DNA of 64,000 nt from Actinomadura sp. WMMA1423 (GCF_006547145.1 NZ_CP041244.1:496001-560000); one strand, 5' to 3'. Shown: positions 48,498 through 58,161, numbered from the stretch's first letter. Made by a program: numbers and translations. Notes: generated by a model not told the origin, from the letters alone.

Positions 48498-49703
48498 ATG
48501 ACCCCCATGACCCCGCGGGACCGCGGACGCCGGTTCCGGATGCTCACCGCGGCGGGCGCCGGCCTGCTGCTCGTCCCGCTGGCCGCCGGCTGCGGATCGG
48601 GCGGCTCCGGCGGCTCGGGCGCCATCAAGATCGGCGTCCCGGCGCCGCTGAGCGGCGACTCCGCCTCGGCCGGGCAGGACATCCTCGCCGCGGCCAAGGT
48701 CGCCGCCGACGAGATCAACAAGGCCGGCGGGGTGGACGGCCGCAAGATCCAGATCGTGGAGGCCGACGACCAGTGCAGCGCCCAGCAGGGTGCGCAGGCC
48801 GCGCAGAAGCTGCTCAACAGCGGGGTCGTGGCGGTCGCCGGCGGGTACTGCTCGGGCGCCGCCGTGCCCGCGATCCCGATCTACGGCAGGCGCGGCGTCC
48901 CGTTCGTGATGGACGCCTCGACCAACCCGTCCCTCACCGACAGCGGCAAGGGCAAGGTGTTCCGCACCTGCGGACGCGACGACAACCAGGGCCTGGTCGC
49001 GGCCAAGTTCATGACCGGGCCGCTCGGCGCCAGGCGCATCGCGCTGCTGCACGACAACACCACCTACGCCAAGGGCCTCGCGGACGCCGCGGCGAACTCG
49101 GCGAAGCAGGCGGGCGGCCAGGTCGTCTACGAGAACGCGCTGCAGCCGGGCCAGTCCGACTACGGCCCCGTCCTCACCAAGATCGCCTCGGCGCGGCCGG
49201 ACGTGCTGTACTTCACCGGCTACTTCGCCGAGGCGGGCCTGCTGATGAAGCAGCGCAAGCAGCTCGGGCTGAGGTTCGCGCTCATGGGCGGGGACGCCAC
49301 GACCGACTCCACCGTGCTGAAGACCGCGGGCTCGGCGGCCGGCGGCTACATCGCGACGACCGCGCCGCTCGCCAAGGACCTGCCCGCCGCCGCGAAGTTC
49401 GTCTCGGCGTACAAGGCCGCCAACAAGGCCGACCCGGGCCCGTTCTCGGTGTACGAGTACGACGCGGTGAAGGTCGTCGCCAAGGCGATCGACGACGCCG
49501 GGTCCACCCGGGGCGCCGCGATCACCGAGGCGCTCCACAAGATCAAGGACTTCCCGGGCATCACGGGGCCCATCACCTTCGACGAGAAGGGCGACCGGAC
49601 CGACCCGCTGTACATCACCGTCCAGGTCCAGAACGGCGCGTTCACCGCCTACAAGAAGCTCGACGAGACCGGCGCCACCTGGGTGGACGCCAAGACCTCC
49701 TGA
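48498..49703 (+). CDS. livK-like: Branched-chain-type ABC substrate-binding lipoprotein
   Basis: 401 residues from ATG 48498 (GGAGAG upstream). A lipoprotein signal ends LLLVPLAAGC (Cys32), followed by a Gly/Ser linker and the periplasmic-binding type I fold (IKIGVPAPLSGDSASAGQDI, KVAADEINKAGGVDGRKIQI). Liv-family binding proteins carry amino acids or related compounds. The position beside the hydroxyproline genes suggests hydroxyproline or proline as ligand, which the sequence alone cannot show. Confidence 0.9.
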   Translation: MTPMTPRDRGRRFRMLTAAGAGLLLVPLAAGCGSGGSGGSGAIKIGVPAPLSGDSASAGQDILAAAKVAADEINKAGGVDGRKIQIVEADDQCSAQQGAQAAQKLLNSGVVAVAGGYCSGAAVPAIPIYGRRGVPFVMDASTNPSLTDSGKGKVFRTCGRDDNQGLVAAKFMTGPLGARRIALLHDNTTYAKGLADAAANSAKQAGGQVVYENALQPGQSDYGPVLTKIASARPDVLYFTGYFAEAGLLMKQRKQLGLRFALMGGDATTDSTVLKTAGSAAGGYIATTAPLAKDLPAAAKFVSAYKAANKADPGPFSVYEYDAVKVVAKAIDDAGSTRGAAITEALHKIKDFPGITGPITFDEKGDRTDPLYITVQVQNGAFTAYKKLDETGATWVDAKTS

Positions 49704-49714
49704 TCAGGGGCCCG

Positions 49715-50614
49715 ATGAGCGAATTCGTCCAGTACCTCGTGAACGGCCTGACGATCGGGGCGTTCCTCGCGCTGATCGCGCTGGGCTACTCGATGATCTA
49801 CGGGGTGGTCCGGCTGATCAACTTCGCGCACGGCGACGTGTTCATGATCGGCGCGTTCGCCGGCTTCGGGACGCTGACCGCGCTCGGCACGACCGGCGGC
49901 ATGGCGCTGCCCGCCGTCCTCGCCGCCGTCGTGGTGGGCGCGCTCGCCACCGGCGTGGTCGGCACCGGGATCGCCAGGGCCGCCTACGTCCCGCTGCTGG
50001 CCTCGCCGCGCCTCGCGCTGCTGATCGCCGCGATCGGGGTGTCGCTGGCGCTGGAGGAGGGCGTCAAGGTGCTCACCAGCGCCCGGTTCAAGTCGTACCC
50101 GAACGCGCTGGACGGCGGCAGGATCCTCAACGGCTCCGTCCACGTCACCTGGGGCCAGCTCACACTGGTGGTGCTGTCGGTGGCGCTGATGGCGGGGCTG
50201 TGGCTGTTCGTCACCCGCACCGTGACGGGGACCGCGATGCGCGCCCTTGCGATGGACCGCGACGCGGCCCGGCTGCAGGGCATCAACGTGGAGCGGCTGA
50301 TCCTGACGACGTTCTTCATCGGGTCGCTGCTGGCGGGCGCGGCAGGCGTCATGTACGGGCTGTACTACGTGCAGATCAGCTTCGGCATGGGCTTCCTCAT
50401 CGGCCTGCGCGCGTTCACCGCGGCCGTGCTCGGCGGCATCGGGAACCTGCCGGGCACGATGGTCGCGGGCGTGTGCATCGGCCTCGTCCAGTCGTTCTCC
50501 GCCGGGTACGTCTCGTCCCGCTGGACGGACGTCATCATCTTCGGACTGCTGATCGCGGTGCTGGCGCTGAGACCCACCGGCCTGTTCGGCGAGCGCGTCG
50601 TGGAGCGGGCGTGA
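49715..50614 (+). CDS. livH-like: LivH-type ABC permease
   Basis: 299 residues from ATG 49715, 11 bp after the lipoprotein gene. Eight or so hydrophobic helices with the family signatures GLTIGAFLALIALGYSMIYG, VRLINFAHGDVFMIGAF and FTAAVLGGIGNLPGTMVAGV. It forms the membrane channel with the LivM half of the next protein. Overlaps that gene by 4 nt. Confidence 0.93.
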   Translation: MSEFVQYLVNGLTIGAFLALIALGYSMIYGVVRLINFAHGDVFMIGAFAGFGTLTALGTTGGMALPAVLAAVVVGALATGVVGTGIARAAYVPLLASPRLALLIAAIGVSLALEEGVKVLTSARFKSYPNALDGGRILNGSVHVTWGQLTLVVLSVALMAGLWLFVTRTVTGTAMRALAMDRDAARLQGINVERLILTTFFIGSLLAGAAGVMYGLYYVQISFGMGFLIGLRAFTAAVLGGIGNLPGTMVAGVCIGLVQSFSAGYVSSRWTDVIIFGLLIAVLALRPTGLFGERVVERA

Positions 50615-52374
50615 GGGCGCGGGCGCCGCGCCTCGCGGGCGGGGAGGCGGCCGCCCGGTACGGCGGCTGGCCGCTGCTGGTCGCGCTGGCGCTGGTCGCC
50701 GGGCAGACCCTCGACGACTACGCGCTGACCGTCGCGGGGACGATCCTGATCTACGCGATCCTCGGGCTCGGGATCAACATCGTCGTCGGGTACGCGGGCC
50801 TTCTCGACCTCGGGTTCGCCGCGTTCTTCGCGATCGGCGCGTACGCCTCCGGCCTGCTGATGCTGAAACTGGAGTGGGGCTTCTGGACGACGCTGCCGGT
50901 CGCGGTCGCCGCCGCCGCGGTCGCCGGCGCGGTCATCGGGTACCCGACCCTGCGGCTGCGCAGCGACTACCTCGCGATCGTCACCCTCGGCTTCGGAGAG
51001 ATCATCCGGATCACCGTGATCAACCTGGAGACGACCGGGGGGCCGAACGGCCTGACCGGCATCCCTCCGGTGACGGTCGGCGGGCGGGAGATCGTCACCC
51101 CGAAGGACTTCTTCTACCTGGCGCTCGCGTTCTTCACCGTCGTGCTGGCCGCGACGGCGCTGCTGGCCCGGTCGCGGCTCGCCTACGCCTGGCGCGCCAT
51201 CCGGGCCGACGACACCGCCGCCGAGGCGGTCGGCGTCCCCGCGCGGCGGGTGAAGCTGCTGGCGTACGTGCTCGGCGCGATGACCGGCGCGGTCGCGGGA
51301 CCGCTCAACGCCGCGCAGCTCGGCACCGTGGACCCCTCCAGCTTCACGTTCCTGACCTCGCTGATGATACTGCTCGTGGTGATCATCGGGGGGATGGGCA
51401 GCCGGCCCGGCGTGATGGTCGGCGCCGTCGTGATCGTCGCGCTGCCGGAGGTGCTGCGCACCGTCCAGGAGTACCGGGGGCTGTTCTTCGCGCTGCTGCT
51501 CATCCTGATCGTGCTGCTGCGGCCGCAGGGGGTGTGGCCGTACCGTCCGCGCCGCCTGCGGCTGCCCGAGCGGGCGGGGCCCGCGCCGGAGCCGCCGGCC
51601 GCGCGGGGCACGCTGCTGGAGGTGGACGGCCTGTCCCGCCGCTTCGGCGGCGTCACGGCCGTGGACGGGCTCGCCCTGCGCGCCGACGCCGGGCAGGTCG
51701 TCAGCGTGATCGGCCCCAACGGCGCGGGCAAGACCACCGCGTTCAACTGCGTGACCGGGATGATCTCTCCGTCGGCCGGGACGGTCGTGCTCGCCGGGCG
51801 CGACGTCCGCGGACTCGCCCCGCACCGGGTCGCCGCCGCCGGGCTCGCGCGCACGTTCCAGAGCATCCGGCTGTTCGAGGAGATGACCGTCGCCGAAAAC
51901 GTGCTGATCGGCCGGTTCGCCCGCGACCGGGCCCTGCTGCGGCCGCCGTCGCGCGGCGACCTGGACGCGGTGCGCCGCTGCCTGGACTTCGTCGGGCTGC
52001 TGGAGGCGGCCGACCGCCCGGCGGGCGCGCTCGCCTACGGCGACCGGCGCCGGCTGGAGATCGCGCGGGCGCTCGCGGGCGACCCGCGCGTCCTGCTGCT
52101 GGACGAGCCCGCGGCGGGCGCGAACCCGACCGAGAAGCGGGCGCTGATGGACCTGATCGCCCGCATCGGCTCGCGCGGCACGGCCGTGGTGCTGATCGAG
52201 CACGACGTCGCGCTGGTCATGTCGATCTCCGACCGGGTGACGGTGCTGGAGCACGGGCGGACCATCGCGGTGGGGCCGCCGGCCGAGATCCAGGAGGACC
52301 AGCGGGTCATCGCCGCCTACCTCGGCGTGCCGGACGACCCGGAGACCGACCTCGTCACGGAGGTGCTGCGGTGA
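50611..52374 (+). CDS. livMG-like: LivM-LivG fusion: ABC permease plus ATPase
   Basis: 587 residues from GTG 50611. Residues 1-310 are a LivM-type permease (LGINIVVGYAGLLDLGFAAF, GFGEIIRITVINLETTGGPN). After a Pro/Ala linker comes a complete LivG ATPase: Walker A GPNGAGKTT, a degenerate signature ALAYGDRRRLEIARAL, Walker B VLLLDEPAAG and the switch His in LIEHDVALVM. Such fusions are known but less common than separate genes. The ABC signature is AYGDRRR, as usual in LivG (AYGxQR). Confidence 0.93.
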   Translation: MRARAPRLAGGEAAARYGGWPLLVALALVAGQTLDDYALTVAGTILIYAILGLGINIVVGYAGLLDLGFAAFFAIGAYASGLLMLKLEWGFWTTLPVAVAAAAVAGAVIGYPTLRLRSDYLAIVTLGFGEIIRITVINLETTGGPNGLTGIPPVTVGGREIVTPKDFFYLALAFFTVVLAATALLARSRLAYAWRAIRADDTAAEAVGVPARRVKLLAYVLGAMTGAVAGPLNAAQLGTVDPSSFTFLTSLMILLVVIIGGMGSRPGVMVGAVVIVALPEVLRTVQEYRGLFFALLLILIVLLRPQGVWPYRPRRLRLPERAGPAPEPPAARGTLLEVDGLSRRFGGVTAVDGLALRADAGQVVSVIGPNGAGKTTAFNCVTGMISPSAGTVVLAGRDVRGLAPHRVAAAGLARTFQSIRLFEEMTVAENVLIGRFARDRALLRPPSRGDLDAVRRCLDFVGLLEAADRPAGALAYGDRRRLEIARALAGDPRVLLLDEPAAGANPTEKRALMDLIARIGSRGTAVVLIEHDVALVMSISDRVTVLEHGRTIAVGPPAEIQEDQRVIAAYLGVPDDPETDLVTEVLR

Positions 52375-53105
52375 CGCTCCTGCGGGTGAGCGACCTGCGC
52401 AGCCGGTACGGGCAGGTCGAGGCGCTGTCGGGGATCTCCTTCGAGGTCGGCGAGGGCGAGATCGTCGCGCTGCTCGGCAGCAACGGCGCGGGCAAGACCA
52501 CCGCGCTGCGGACGGTCACCGGCCTGCACCGCGCCAGGTCGGGCCGGGTCGAGTTCGACGGCCGCGACATCACCCGGCTGGCCGCGCACAGGGTCGTCGC
52601 GGCCGGGCTCGGGCACGTCCCGGAGGGGCGGCGCGTGTTCCCCGCCCTGACCGTCGCCGAGAACCTGCTGCTCGGCGGCTACCTGCGGCGCCGCGACCGC
52701 GCCGCCGTCGCGGCCCGCCGCGAGGAGGTCTACGCGATGTTCCCGCGCCTCGGCGAGCGGCGCGGGCAGCCCGCCGGGCTGCTGTCGGGCGGCGAGCAGC
52801 AGATGCTCGCCATCGGCCGGGCGCTGATGCTGCGGCCGCGCCTGCTCGCCCTGGACGAGCCGACGATGGGGCTGGCGCCGCGGACGGCGCAGCAGGTCCT
52901 CCGGGTCGTCCGGGAGATCCGCGACCAGGGCGCCACGGTCCTGATCGTCGAGCAGAACGCCCACCAGACCCTCCGCCTCGCCGACCGCGCCTACGTCCTG
53001 GAGACCGGCCGGATCGTGCTGGAGGGGCCGGCGTCGGCGCTCGCCCAAGACGACCGGGTGAAGGCCGCCTACCTGGGCGGCGACCCGGTCATCGAGGCGA
53101 CGTGA
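52371..53105 (+). CDS. livF-like: LivF-type ABC ATPase
   Basis: 244 residues from GTG 52371 (GTGA overlap). Walker A GSNGAGKTT, signature LSGGEQQMLAIGRAL, Walker B LLALDEPTMGLAP and the switch VEQNAHQTL are all intact; HVPEGRRVFPALTV is typical of LivF. It pairs with the LivG half for ATP hydrolysis. Its 3' end overlaps the convergent E1 gene by 17 bp with no room for a terminator. Confidence 0.95.
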   Translation: MTLLRVSDLRSRYGQVEALSGISFEVGEGEIVALLGSNGAGKTTALRTVTGLHRARSGRVEFDGRDITRLAAHRVVAAGLGHVPEGRRVFPALTVAENLLLGGYLRRRDRAAVAARREEVYAMFPRLGERRGQPAGLLSGGEQQMLAIGRALMLRPRLLALDEPTMGLAPRTAQQVLRVVREIRDQGATVLIVEQNAHQTLRLADRAYVLETGRIVLEGPASALAQDDRVKAAYLGGDPVIEAT

Positions 53106-55215
53106 GCAGCTCGCGCGCCGCGTCCTCGATGGCGCCCTCCGACAGCAGGACGTGGTAGGCGGCGTCCCCCAGCGGTATGAAGCTGTCCTCGCTCGCGACC
53201 CGGGCCGCCCGCCCCCGGAACCCGGCGTCGGCGAGCGCGGCCAGGACGCCCTCGGACACGCCGCCGGTACGCCGCGTCTCGTCCGCGACCAGGACGGCGC
53301 CGGTGGCGCGGGCCTCGCGGAGCAGGTCCTCGACCGGCAGCGGCGCCAGCCAGCGCAGGTCGACCACCCGGCACCGCACGCCCGCGGCCTCCAGCCGGCG
53401 GGCCGCCCGCAGGCTCATGCGCAGGCCGTTGGCGAAGGTGGCGATGGTGAGGTCGCCGCCGTCCCCGTAGGTGCGGGCGCGCCCGATCGGGACCGTTCCC
53501 CCGGCGGGGGCCAGCCAGCCGCCGTCGCCGTCCTGGTGCAGGTCGCGGAGGTGGTAGAGCGCGATCGGCTCCAGGAACACGCAGACGCGGCCGTCGTGCT
53601 CGGCGGCGTCCGCGCACGCGCGCAGCATCCCCGCGGCGTCGTCGGGGCGGGCCGGCGAGGCGACGACGAGCCCGGGGATGTCGCGCAGGGCGGCCACGGC
53701 GTTGTCGTTGTGGAAGTGGCCGCCGAACCCCTTCTGGTAGGCGTATCCGGCGATCCGCACGACCATCGGGTTGCGGTACCGCCCGGACGAGAAGAACGGC
53801 AGCGTCGCCGCCTCGCCCCGGATCTGGTCCAGGGCGTTGTGCAGGTAGGCGAGGTACTGGATCTCCGGGACCGGCAGCATCCCGGCCGTCCCGAACCCGA
53901 GCGCGAGGCCGAGGACCGACTGCTCGTCCAGGATCGTGTCGAACACCCGCGCCGCCCCGGCCCGCTTCATGAACCCGCGCGTGACGCCGTACACGCCGCC
54001 CTTGCGCGCCACGTCCTCCCCGAACACGACCGCTCCCGGCCGCTCGTCCAGCAGATCGCCGAGCGTCCGGTTGATCGCCTGCGCCACCGTCACCGGCTCC
54101 CCCTCCGCGGGCTCCGCGCGCCCCGCGGGCCCGGCGGGCCGGAGCGGCGCCATGACCTCCGCGGCCGACGACAGGCGGCGCGCACCCGCGACCTCCTCCG
54201 CCAGCGCCATGACCTCGGCGCGCTTGGCCTCGTAGAGCCCGACGACGTCCTCCGCGGTCGCGGCGCCGGTGTCGACGAGGAGGCGCGCGGTCCGCAGCAG
54301 CGGATCGCGCTCCAGGTCCGAGGCGATCTCGGCGGGGGTCCGGTAGGACGACTCGACGTCCGAGCCCGCGTGCCCCATGAGGCGGACGGTCCGCAGGTGG
54401 AGGAAGGCGGGGCGGCGGTGCTCGCGGACCCAGCCGGCCGCCCGCACCGACACGGCGTGCGCGTCGGCGAGGTCGCAGCCGTCCGCGTGGAAGTAGGCGA
54501 GACCGGGCCGCGAGCCGTAGGCGGCGTGGATCCACCCGGGCGCGGTGCGGACGCTGATACCGAGCCCGTTGTCCTCGCAGACGAACAGGAGCGGCAGGGG
54601 AAGCCCCTGGTAGCCGCAGTTGACGGCGGCGTTGATCGCGCCCGCGGCCGTGGAGTGGTTGGCGGAGGCGTCCCCGAAGCCGCACACCGTGACCGCGTCG
54701 CGCGGCCATGGCGAGTCCAGCCCGAGCCGGGCGGCGCGTTCGATCGCAAAGGCCACGCCGAGCGCGCGCGGGAGATGCGAGGCGATGGTGGAGGTCTGGG
54801 GGATGATGTTCAGCGGACGGCTCCCGAACACCTTGTGGCGCCCGCCCGCGATCGGCTCCTCGGCGGCGGCGACCAGCCCGAGCAGGACGTCGCGCAGTGG
54901 GTTCCGGTCCGGGACCTGGCGTGCGCGCTCCAGGAAGAACGCGCCCGACCGGTAGTGCAGGAGCGCCGGGTCGTCCGGGCGGAGGGCGGCGGCGACGGCC
55001 GCGTTCCCCTCATGGCCGGCGGAGCCGATCGTGTAGAAACCCCGGCCCCGGGCCTGGAGTCTGCGGGCCGCCAGGTCCAGGTGCCGGCTGCCGAGCTGCG
55101 CGTCGAACAGCTCCAGGCAGCGCTCGCCGTCGAGCCCGCCCGGCGGGGCCGGCGCGCCGGACGGTACGAGGGTCGCGGCCGTCTCGAGGAAGTGGACGTC
55201 GGCGGGCTCGGGCAT
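53089..55215 (-). CDS. Fused alpha-beta E1 of a 2-oxoacid dehydrogenase
   Basis: 708 residues from ATG 55215 (AGGAG 5 nt upstream). The N-terminal half is E1-alpha with the thiamine-diphosphate motif GFGDASANHSTAAGAINAAV (from 179) and FVCEDNGLGIS. The C-terminal half (from about 375) is E1-beta (VAQAINRTLGDLLDERPGAV, VFGEDVARKGGVYGVT, PEIQYLAYLHNALDQIRGEA). Branched-chain or acetoin-type E1s usually have separate subunits. No E2 or E3 gene is nearby, so it must borrow them. Divergent from the aldehyde dehydrogenase. Confidence 0.9.
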   Translation of the reverse strand: MPEPADVHFLETAATLVPSGAPAPPGGLDGERCLELFDAQLGSRHLDLAARRLQARGRGFYTIGSAGHEGNAAVAAALRPDDPALLHYRSGAFFLERARQVPDRNPLRDVLLGLVAAAEEPIAGGRHKVFGSRPLNIIPQTSTIASHLPRALGVAFAIERAARLGLDSPWPRDAVTVCGFGDASANHSTAAGAINAAVNCGYQGLPLPLLFVCEDNGLGISVRTAPGWIHAAYGSRPGLAYFHADGCDLADAHAVSVRAAGWVREHRRPAFLHLRTVRLMGHAGSDVESSYRTPAEIASDLERDPLLRTARLLVDTGAATAEDVVGLYEAKRAEVMALAEEVAGARRLSSAAEVMAPLRPAGPAGRAEPAEGEPVTVAQAINRTLGDLLDERPGAVVFGEDVARKGGVYGVTRGFMKRAGAARVFDTILDEQSVLGLALGFGTAGMLPVPEIQYLAYLHNALDQIRGEAATLPFFSSGRYRNPMVVRIAGYAYQKGFGGHFHNDNAVAALRDIPGLVVASPARPDDAAGMLRACADAAEHDGRVCVFLEPIALYHLRDLHQDGDGGWLAPAGGTVPIGRARTYGDGGDLTIATFANGLRMSLRAARRLEAAGVRCRVVDLRWLAPLPVEDLLREARATGAVLVADETRRTGGVSEGVLAALADAGFRGRAARVASEDSFIPLGDAAYHVLLSEGAIEDAARELLTSPR

Positions 55216-55301
55216 GCGTGCTCCTGCGGGCGGATCGGGACGCGTGTCGAGCATCGGCCGCCGCCCCGGCCCCGGCCAAGCCGCGCGAGGCCGCGAACCG
55301 G

Positions 55302-55316
55302 TTGGGAGTTGCCCAA
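55302..55316. promoter_or_regulatory. LysR-type operator candidate
   Basis: TTGGG-AGTTG-CCCAA is a palindrome containing a T-N11-A core, the usual LysR box. A longer imperfect repeat, CTTACCGAGGCC (55323-55334) with GGCCTCGCGGTAAG (55359-55372), follows. Both lie in the divergent promoter region 55216-55428. Confidence 0.45.
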
Positions 55317-55382
55317 GGATCGCTTACCGAGGCCTCCCGGTGAGCCTCAGCCCGGCTTGGCCTCGCGGTAAGGAAGCCGTGC

Positions 55383-55407
55383 TCTGCCCGATCTTGGCTC
55401 GGGCAGA
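55383..55407 (+). promoter_or_regulatory. Leader hairpin before the aldehyde dehydrogenase gene
   Basis: TCTGCCCGA (55383-55391) and TCGGGCAGA (55399-55407) form a perfect 9-bp stem with a 7-nt loop, 21 bp before the GTG start. It could be an operator or an RNA element; no U-tract follows. Confidence 0.35.
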
Positions 55408-55428
55408 CGGCCCGTTCAGGCTGGGACC

Positions 55429-56967
55429 GTGCTCTCCTCCGTCATCGGCGGCGCCCGGCTCCCGGCGGGACCGCGCTCGTACCGCTCCACCGACCCGTCC
55501 CGCACGTCCGAGACGGTCGCCGAGGTGTCCCTCGCGGACGCCGGCGACCTCGTCCGCGCCTGCCGGACCGCCCGCGGGGCGCAGGACGCCTGGCGGGACG
55601 TGCCCGCCCCCGTCCGCGGGCAGGTCGTCGCCGCGATCGGCCGGCTCGTCGAGGCCAACAAGGCGGCGCTCGCCGGGATCGTCACCAGGGAGGTCGGCAA
55701 GCCGTACGCCGAGGCCCTCGGCGAGGTGCAGGAGATCGCCGACACCTGCGCGTTCTTCCTCGGGGAGGGCCGGCGGCTGTACGGGCAGACCGTCCCCTCG
55801 GAGATGCCCGACAAGCAGCTGTTCACCTTCCGGGACCCGGTCGGCGTCGTCGCCGTCGTCACGGCGGGGAACTTCCCCGTCGCGGTGCCGTCCTGGTACA
55901 TCGTCCCCGCGCTGCTGTGCGGGAACGCGGTCGTGTGGAAGCCCGCCGAGTACGCGGCGGCCTGCGCCGAGGCGTTCTACGAGCTGTTCGCGCACGCGGG
56001 CCTGCCGGACGGCGTCCTCAACGTCGTGTACGCGGACGGCCCGGAGACGTTCCGCGGGCTCGAACAGGCCCTCGGCGAGGGCCTCGTCGACAAGGTCGGC
56101 TTCACCGGCTCCACCGGGGTCGGGTCGCGGATCGGGGAGCTGTGCGGCCGCCACCTCCAGACGCCGTGCCTGGAGCTCGGCGGCAAGAACCCGATGGTCG
56201 TCGCCGAGGACGCCGACCTGCCGCTCGCCGTCGAGGGCGCCCTGTTCTCGGGGTTCGGGACGGCCGGGCAGCGCTGCACCTCCCTCGGGACCGCGATCGT
56301 CCACGAGTCGGTGCACGGGGAGTTCCTCCGGCTGCTGGACGCGGCGACGCGGGCCGCGGCCGTCGGCGACCCGGCCGGCGACGTCCTGTTCGGACCGCTG
56401 ATCAGCGAGCGGTTCGCGGACGGCTTCGAGAAGGTCCTCGGCTGGATCGGCCCCGGCCACACCGTGCACGGGTCGTCCGCCACCGGGCGGATCACGGCGG
56501 CGGCGCCGCGGGAGGGCTTCCTCGGGGACCCGGAGGCGGGGCTGTTCTACCACCCCGTGATCGTCGACGGGGTGGGGCCGGGCGACGAGCTCTTCATGAA
56601 CGAGGCCTTCGGACCGATCATCGGCGTCACCGCGTACCGGACGCCGGACGAGGCGATCGCGCTCGCCAACGCCCCCGGCTACGGCCTCTCCGCGTCGATC
56701 TACACCGCCGACCCGGCGAAGGTCTTCGCCTTCCGGCGGCGGATCTCGGCCGGGATGGTGAGCGTCAACAACTCCACGTCCGGCGCGGAGGCGCACCTCC
56801 CGTTCGGCGGGAACGGGCGCTCCGGCAACGGCAGCCGCCAGTCGGGCATGTGGGTGCTGGACCAGTTCACCCGCTGGCAGTCGATGAACTGGGACACCTC
56901 GGGACGGCTCCAGAAGGCGCAGATGGACGTCCTGGAGGTCACCCCCGACCTCGGCTTCCGGCTGTAG
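55429..56967 (+). CDS. Aldehyde dehydrogenase, semialdehyde-type
   Basis: 512 residues from GTG 55429 (weak ribosome site). Motifs: TAGNFPVAVPSWYIVPALLC (catalytic Asn), CLELGGKNPMVV (general-base Glu), GTAGQRCTSLGTA (nucleophile Cys) and AHLPFGGNGRSGNGSRQ. It resembles piperideine-6-carboxylate/aminoadipate-semialdehyde dehydrogenases. The context (amine oxidase, Glu/Leu dehydrogenase, E1) fits lysine or pipecolate breakdown; the substrate is inferred only. Confidence 0.88.
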   Translation: MLSSVIGGARLPAGPRSYRSTDPSRTSETVAEVSLADAGDLVRACRTARGAQDAWRDVPAPVRGQVVAAIGRLVEANKAALAGIVTREVGKPYAEALGEVQEIADTCAFFLGEGRRLYGQTVPSEMPDKQLFTFRDPVGVVAVVTAGNFPVAVPSWYIVPALLCGNAVVWKPAEYAAACAEAFYELFAHAGLPDGVLNVVYADGPETFRGLEQALGEGLVDKVGFTGSTGVGSRIGELCGRHLQTPCLELGGKNPMVVAEDADLPLAVEGALFSGFGTAGQRCTSLGTAIVHESVHGEFLRLLDAATRAAAVGDPAGDVLFGPLISERFADGFEKVLGWIGPGHTVHGSSATGRITAAAPREGFLGDPEAGLFYHPVIVDGVGPGDELFMNEAFGPIIGVTAYRTPDEAIALANAPGYGLSASIYTADPAKVFAFRRRISAGMVSVNNSTSGAEAHLPFGGNGRSGNGSRQSGMWVLDQFTRWQSMNWDTSGRLQKAQMDVLEVTPDLGFRL

Positions 56968-56979
56968 GGGCGGCGGGCC

Positions 56980-58161
56980 ATGGACACCGGTGCGGCGAAC
57001 GGAGCCGGGGCAGGGGCGGCGACCGAGGCCGACGTCGTCGTCATCGGCGGCGGCGTGATGGGGACGAGCGTCGCGTTCCACCTCGCCGAAGCGGGCGTCC
57101 GGCGCGTGGTGCTCGTCGAGCGGGACGGGCTCGGCTCGGGCTCGACGTGCAAGGCGGCCGGCGGTGTGCGCGCCCAGTTCTCCGACGAGGTCAACATCCG
57201 GCTCGGCGCCCGCAGCCTGGAGGCGTTCTCCCGGTTCCCCGAGCGCCCGGGGCAGGAGATCGACCTGCACCGGGTCGGGTACCTGTTCCTGCTGTCGCGG
57301 CCCGAGGACGTCGCGGCGTTCGAGGCGGGCGTCGCCCTCCAGAACGAGCTGGGCGTGCCCAGCCGGATGGTCTCGGTGGACGAGGCCACCCGGCTGTCGC
57401 CGCTGGTCTCCCCCGACGGCCTGCTGGCCGCCGCGTTCTCCCCCGACGACGGGCACTGCACGCCCGAGTCGGTCGTCCTCGGGTACGCGACGGGCGCGCG
57501 GCGGCACGGCGCGACGATCCGCACCGGCTGCGAGGTCGTCGGCGTCGAGACCGGCGGCGGCGAGATCAGGGCGGTGCGGACCTCGCGCGGGCGCATCGCG
57601 ACCTCCACCGTCGTGTGCACGGCCGGGGCCTGGTCGGCGGAGGTCGGGCGGATGGCCGGCGTGGACCTGCCGGTCGAGCCGCTGCGCCGCCAGATCGTCT
57701 TCACCGAGCCGATCCCGGACCTGCCGCGCCCGGTGCCGATGACGATCGACTTCGCGACCTCGTTCTACTTCCACGCCGAGGGCGAGGGCCTGATGCTCGG
57801 CATGTCCGACCCGCAGGAGCGGCCCGGCTTCCTGCTGGACCGCTCCGACGCGTGGCTCCCCCGGCTCACCGAGGCGATCGGCGCCCGCGCGCCAGGCCTC
57901 CTCGACGTGGGGCTGGCGGGCGGATGGGCGGGCCTCTACGAGGTGACGCCCGACCACAACGCGCTCATCGGCGAGGACGCGTCGGTCTCGCGGTTCCTGT
58001 ACGCGACCGGCTTCTCCGGCCACGGCTTCCTGCAGGGCCCGGCGGTCGGCGAGGTCGTCCGCGACCTGTACCTCGGCCGCGCGCCCTTCACCGACGTCGG
58101 CCCCCTGAACGCCGCGCGGTTCGCCGGCGACGCCCTCCGCCCGGAGACCAACCGTGTCTGA
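56980..58161 (+). CDS. FAD-dependent amine/amino-acid oxidoreductase
   Basis: 393 residues from ATG 56980, 12 bp after the previous stop. VVVIGGGVMGTSVAFHLAEA is the FAD site, GSGSTCKAAGGVRAQFSDEV is characteristic of the sarcosine-oxidase-beta/dimethylglycine-oxidase group, and LYEVTPDHNALIGED with ATGFSGHGFLQGPAVGEV closes the domain. It probably oxidises a secondary or D-amino acid. Overlaps the next gene by 8 bp. Confidence 0.88.
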   Translation: MDTGAANGAGAGAATEADVVVIGGGVMGTSVAFHLAEAGVRRVVLVERDGLGSGSTCKAAGGVRAQFSDEVNIRLGARSLEAFSRFPERPGQEIDLHRVGYLFLLSRPEDVAAFEAGVALQNELGVPSRMVSVDEATRLSPLVSPDGLLAAAFSPDDGHCTPESVVLGYATGARRHGATIRTGCEVVGVETGGGEIRAVRTSRGRIATSTVVCTAGAWSAEVGRMAGVDLPVEPLRRQIVFTEPIPDLPRPVPMTIDFATSFYFHAEGEGLMLGMSDPQERPGFLLDRSDAWLPRLTEAIGARAPGLLDVGLAGGWAGLYEVTPDHNALIGEDASVSRFLYATGFSGHGFLQGPAVGEVVRDLYLGRAPFTDVGPLNAARFAGDALRPETNRV

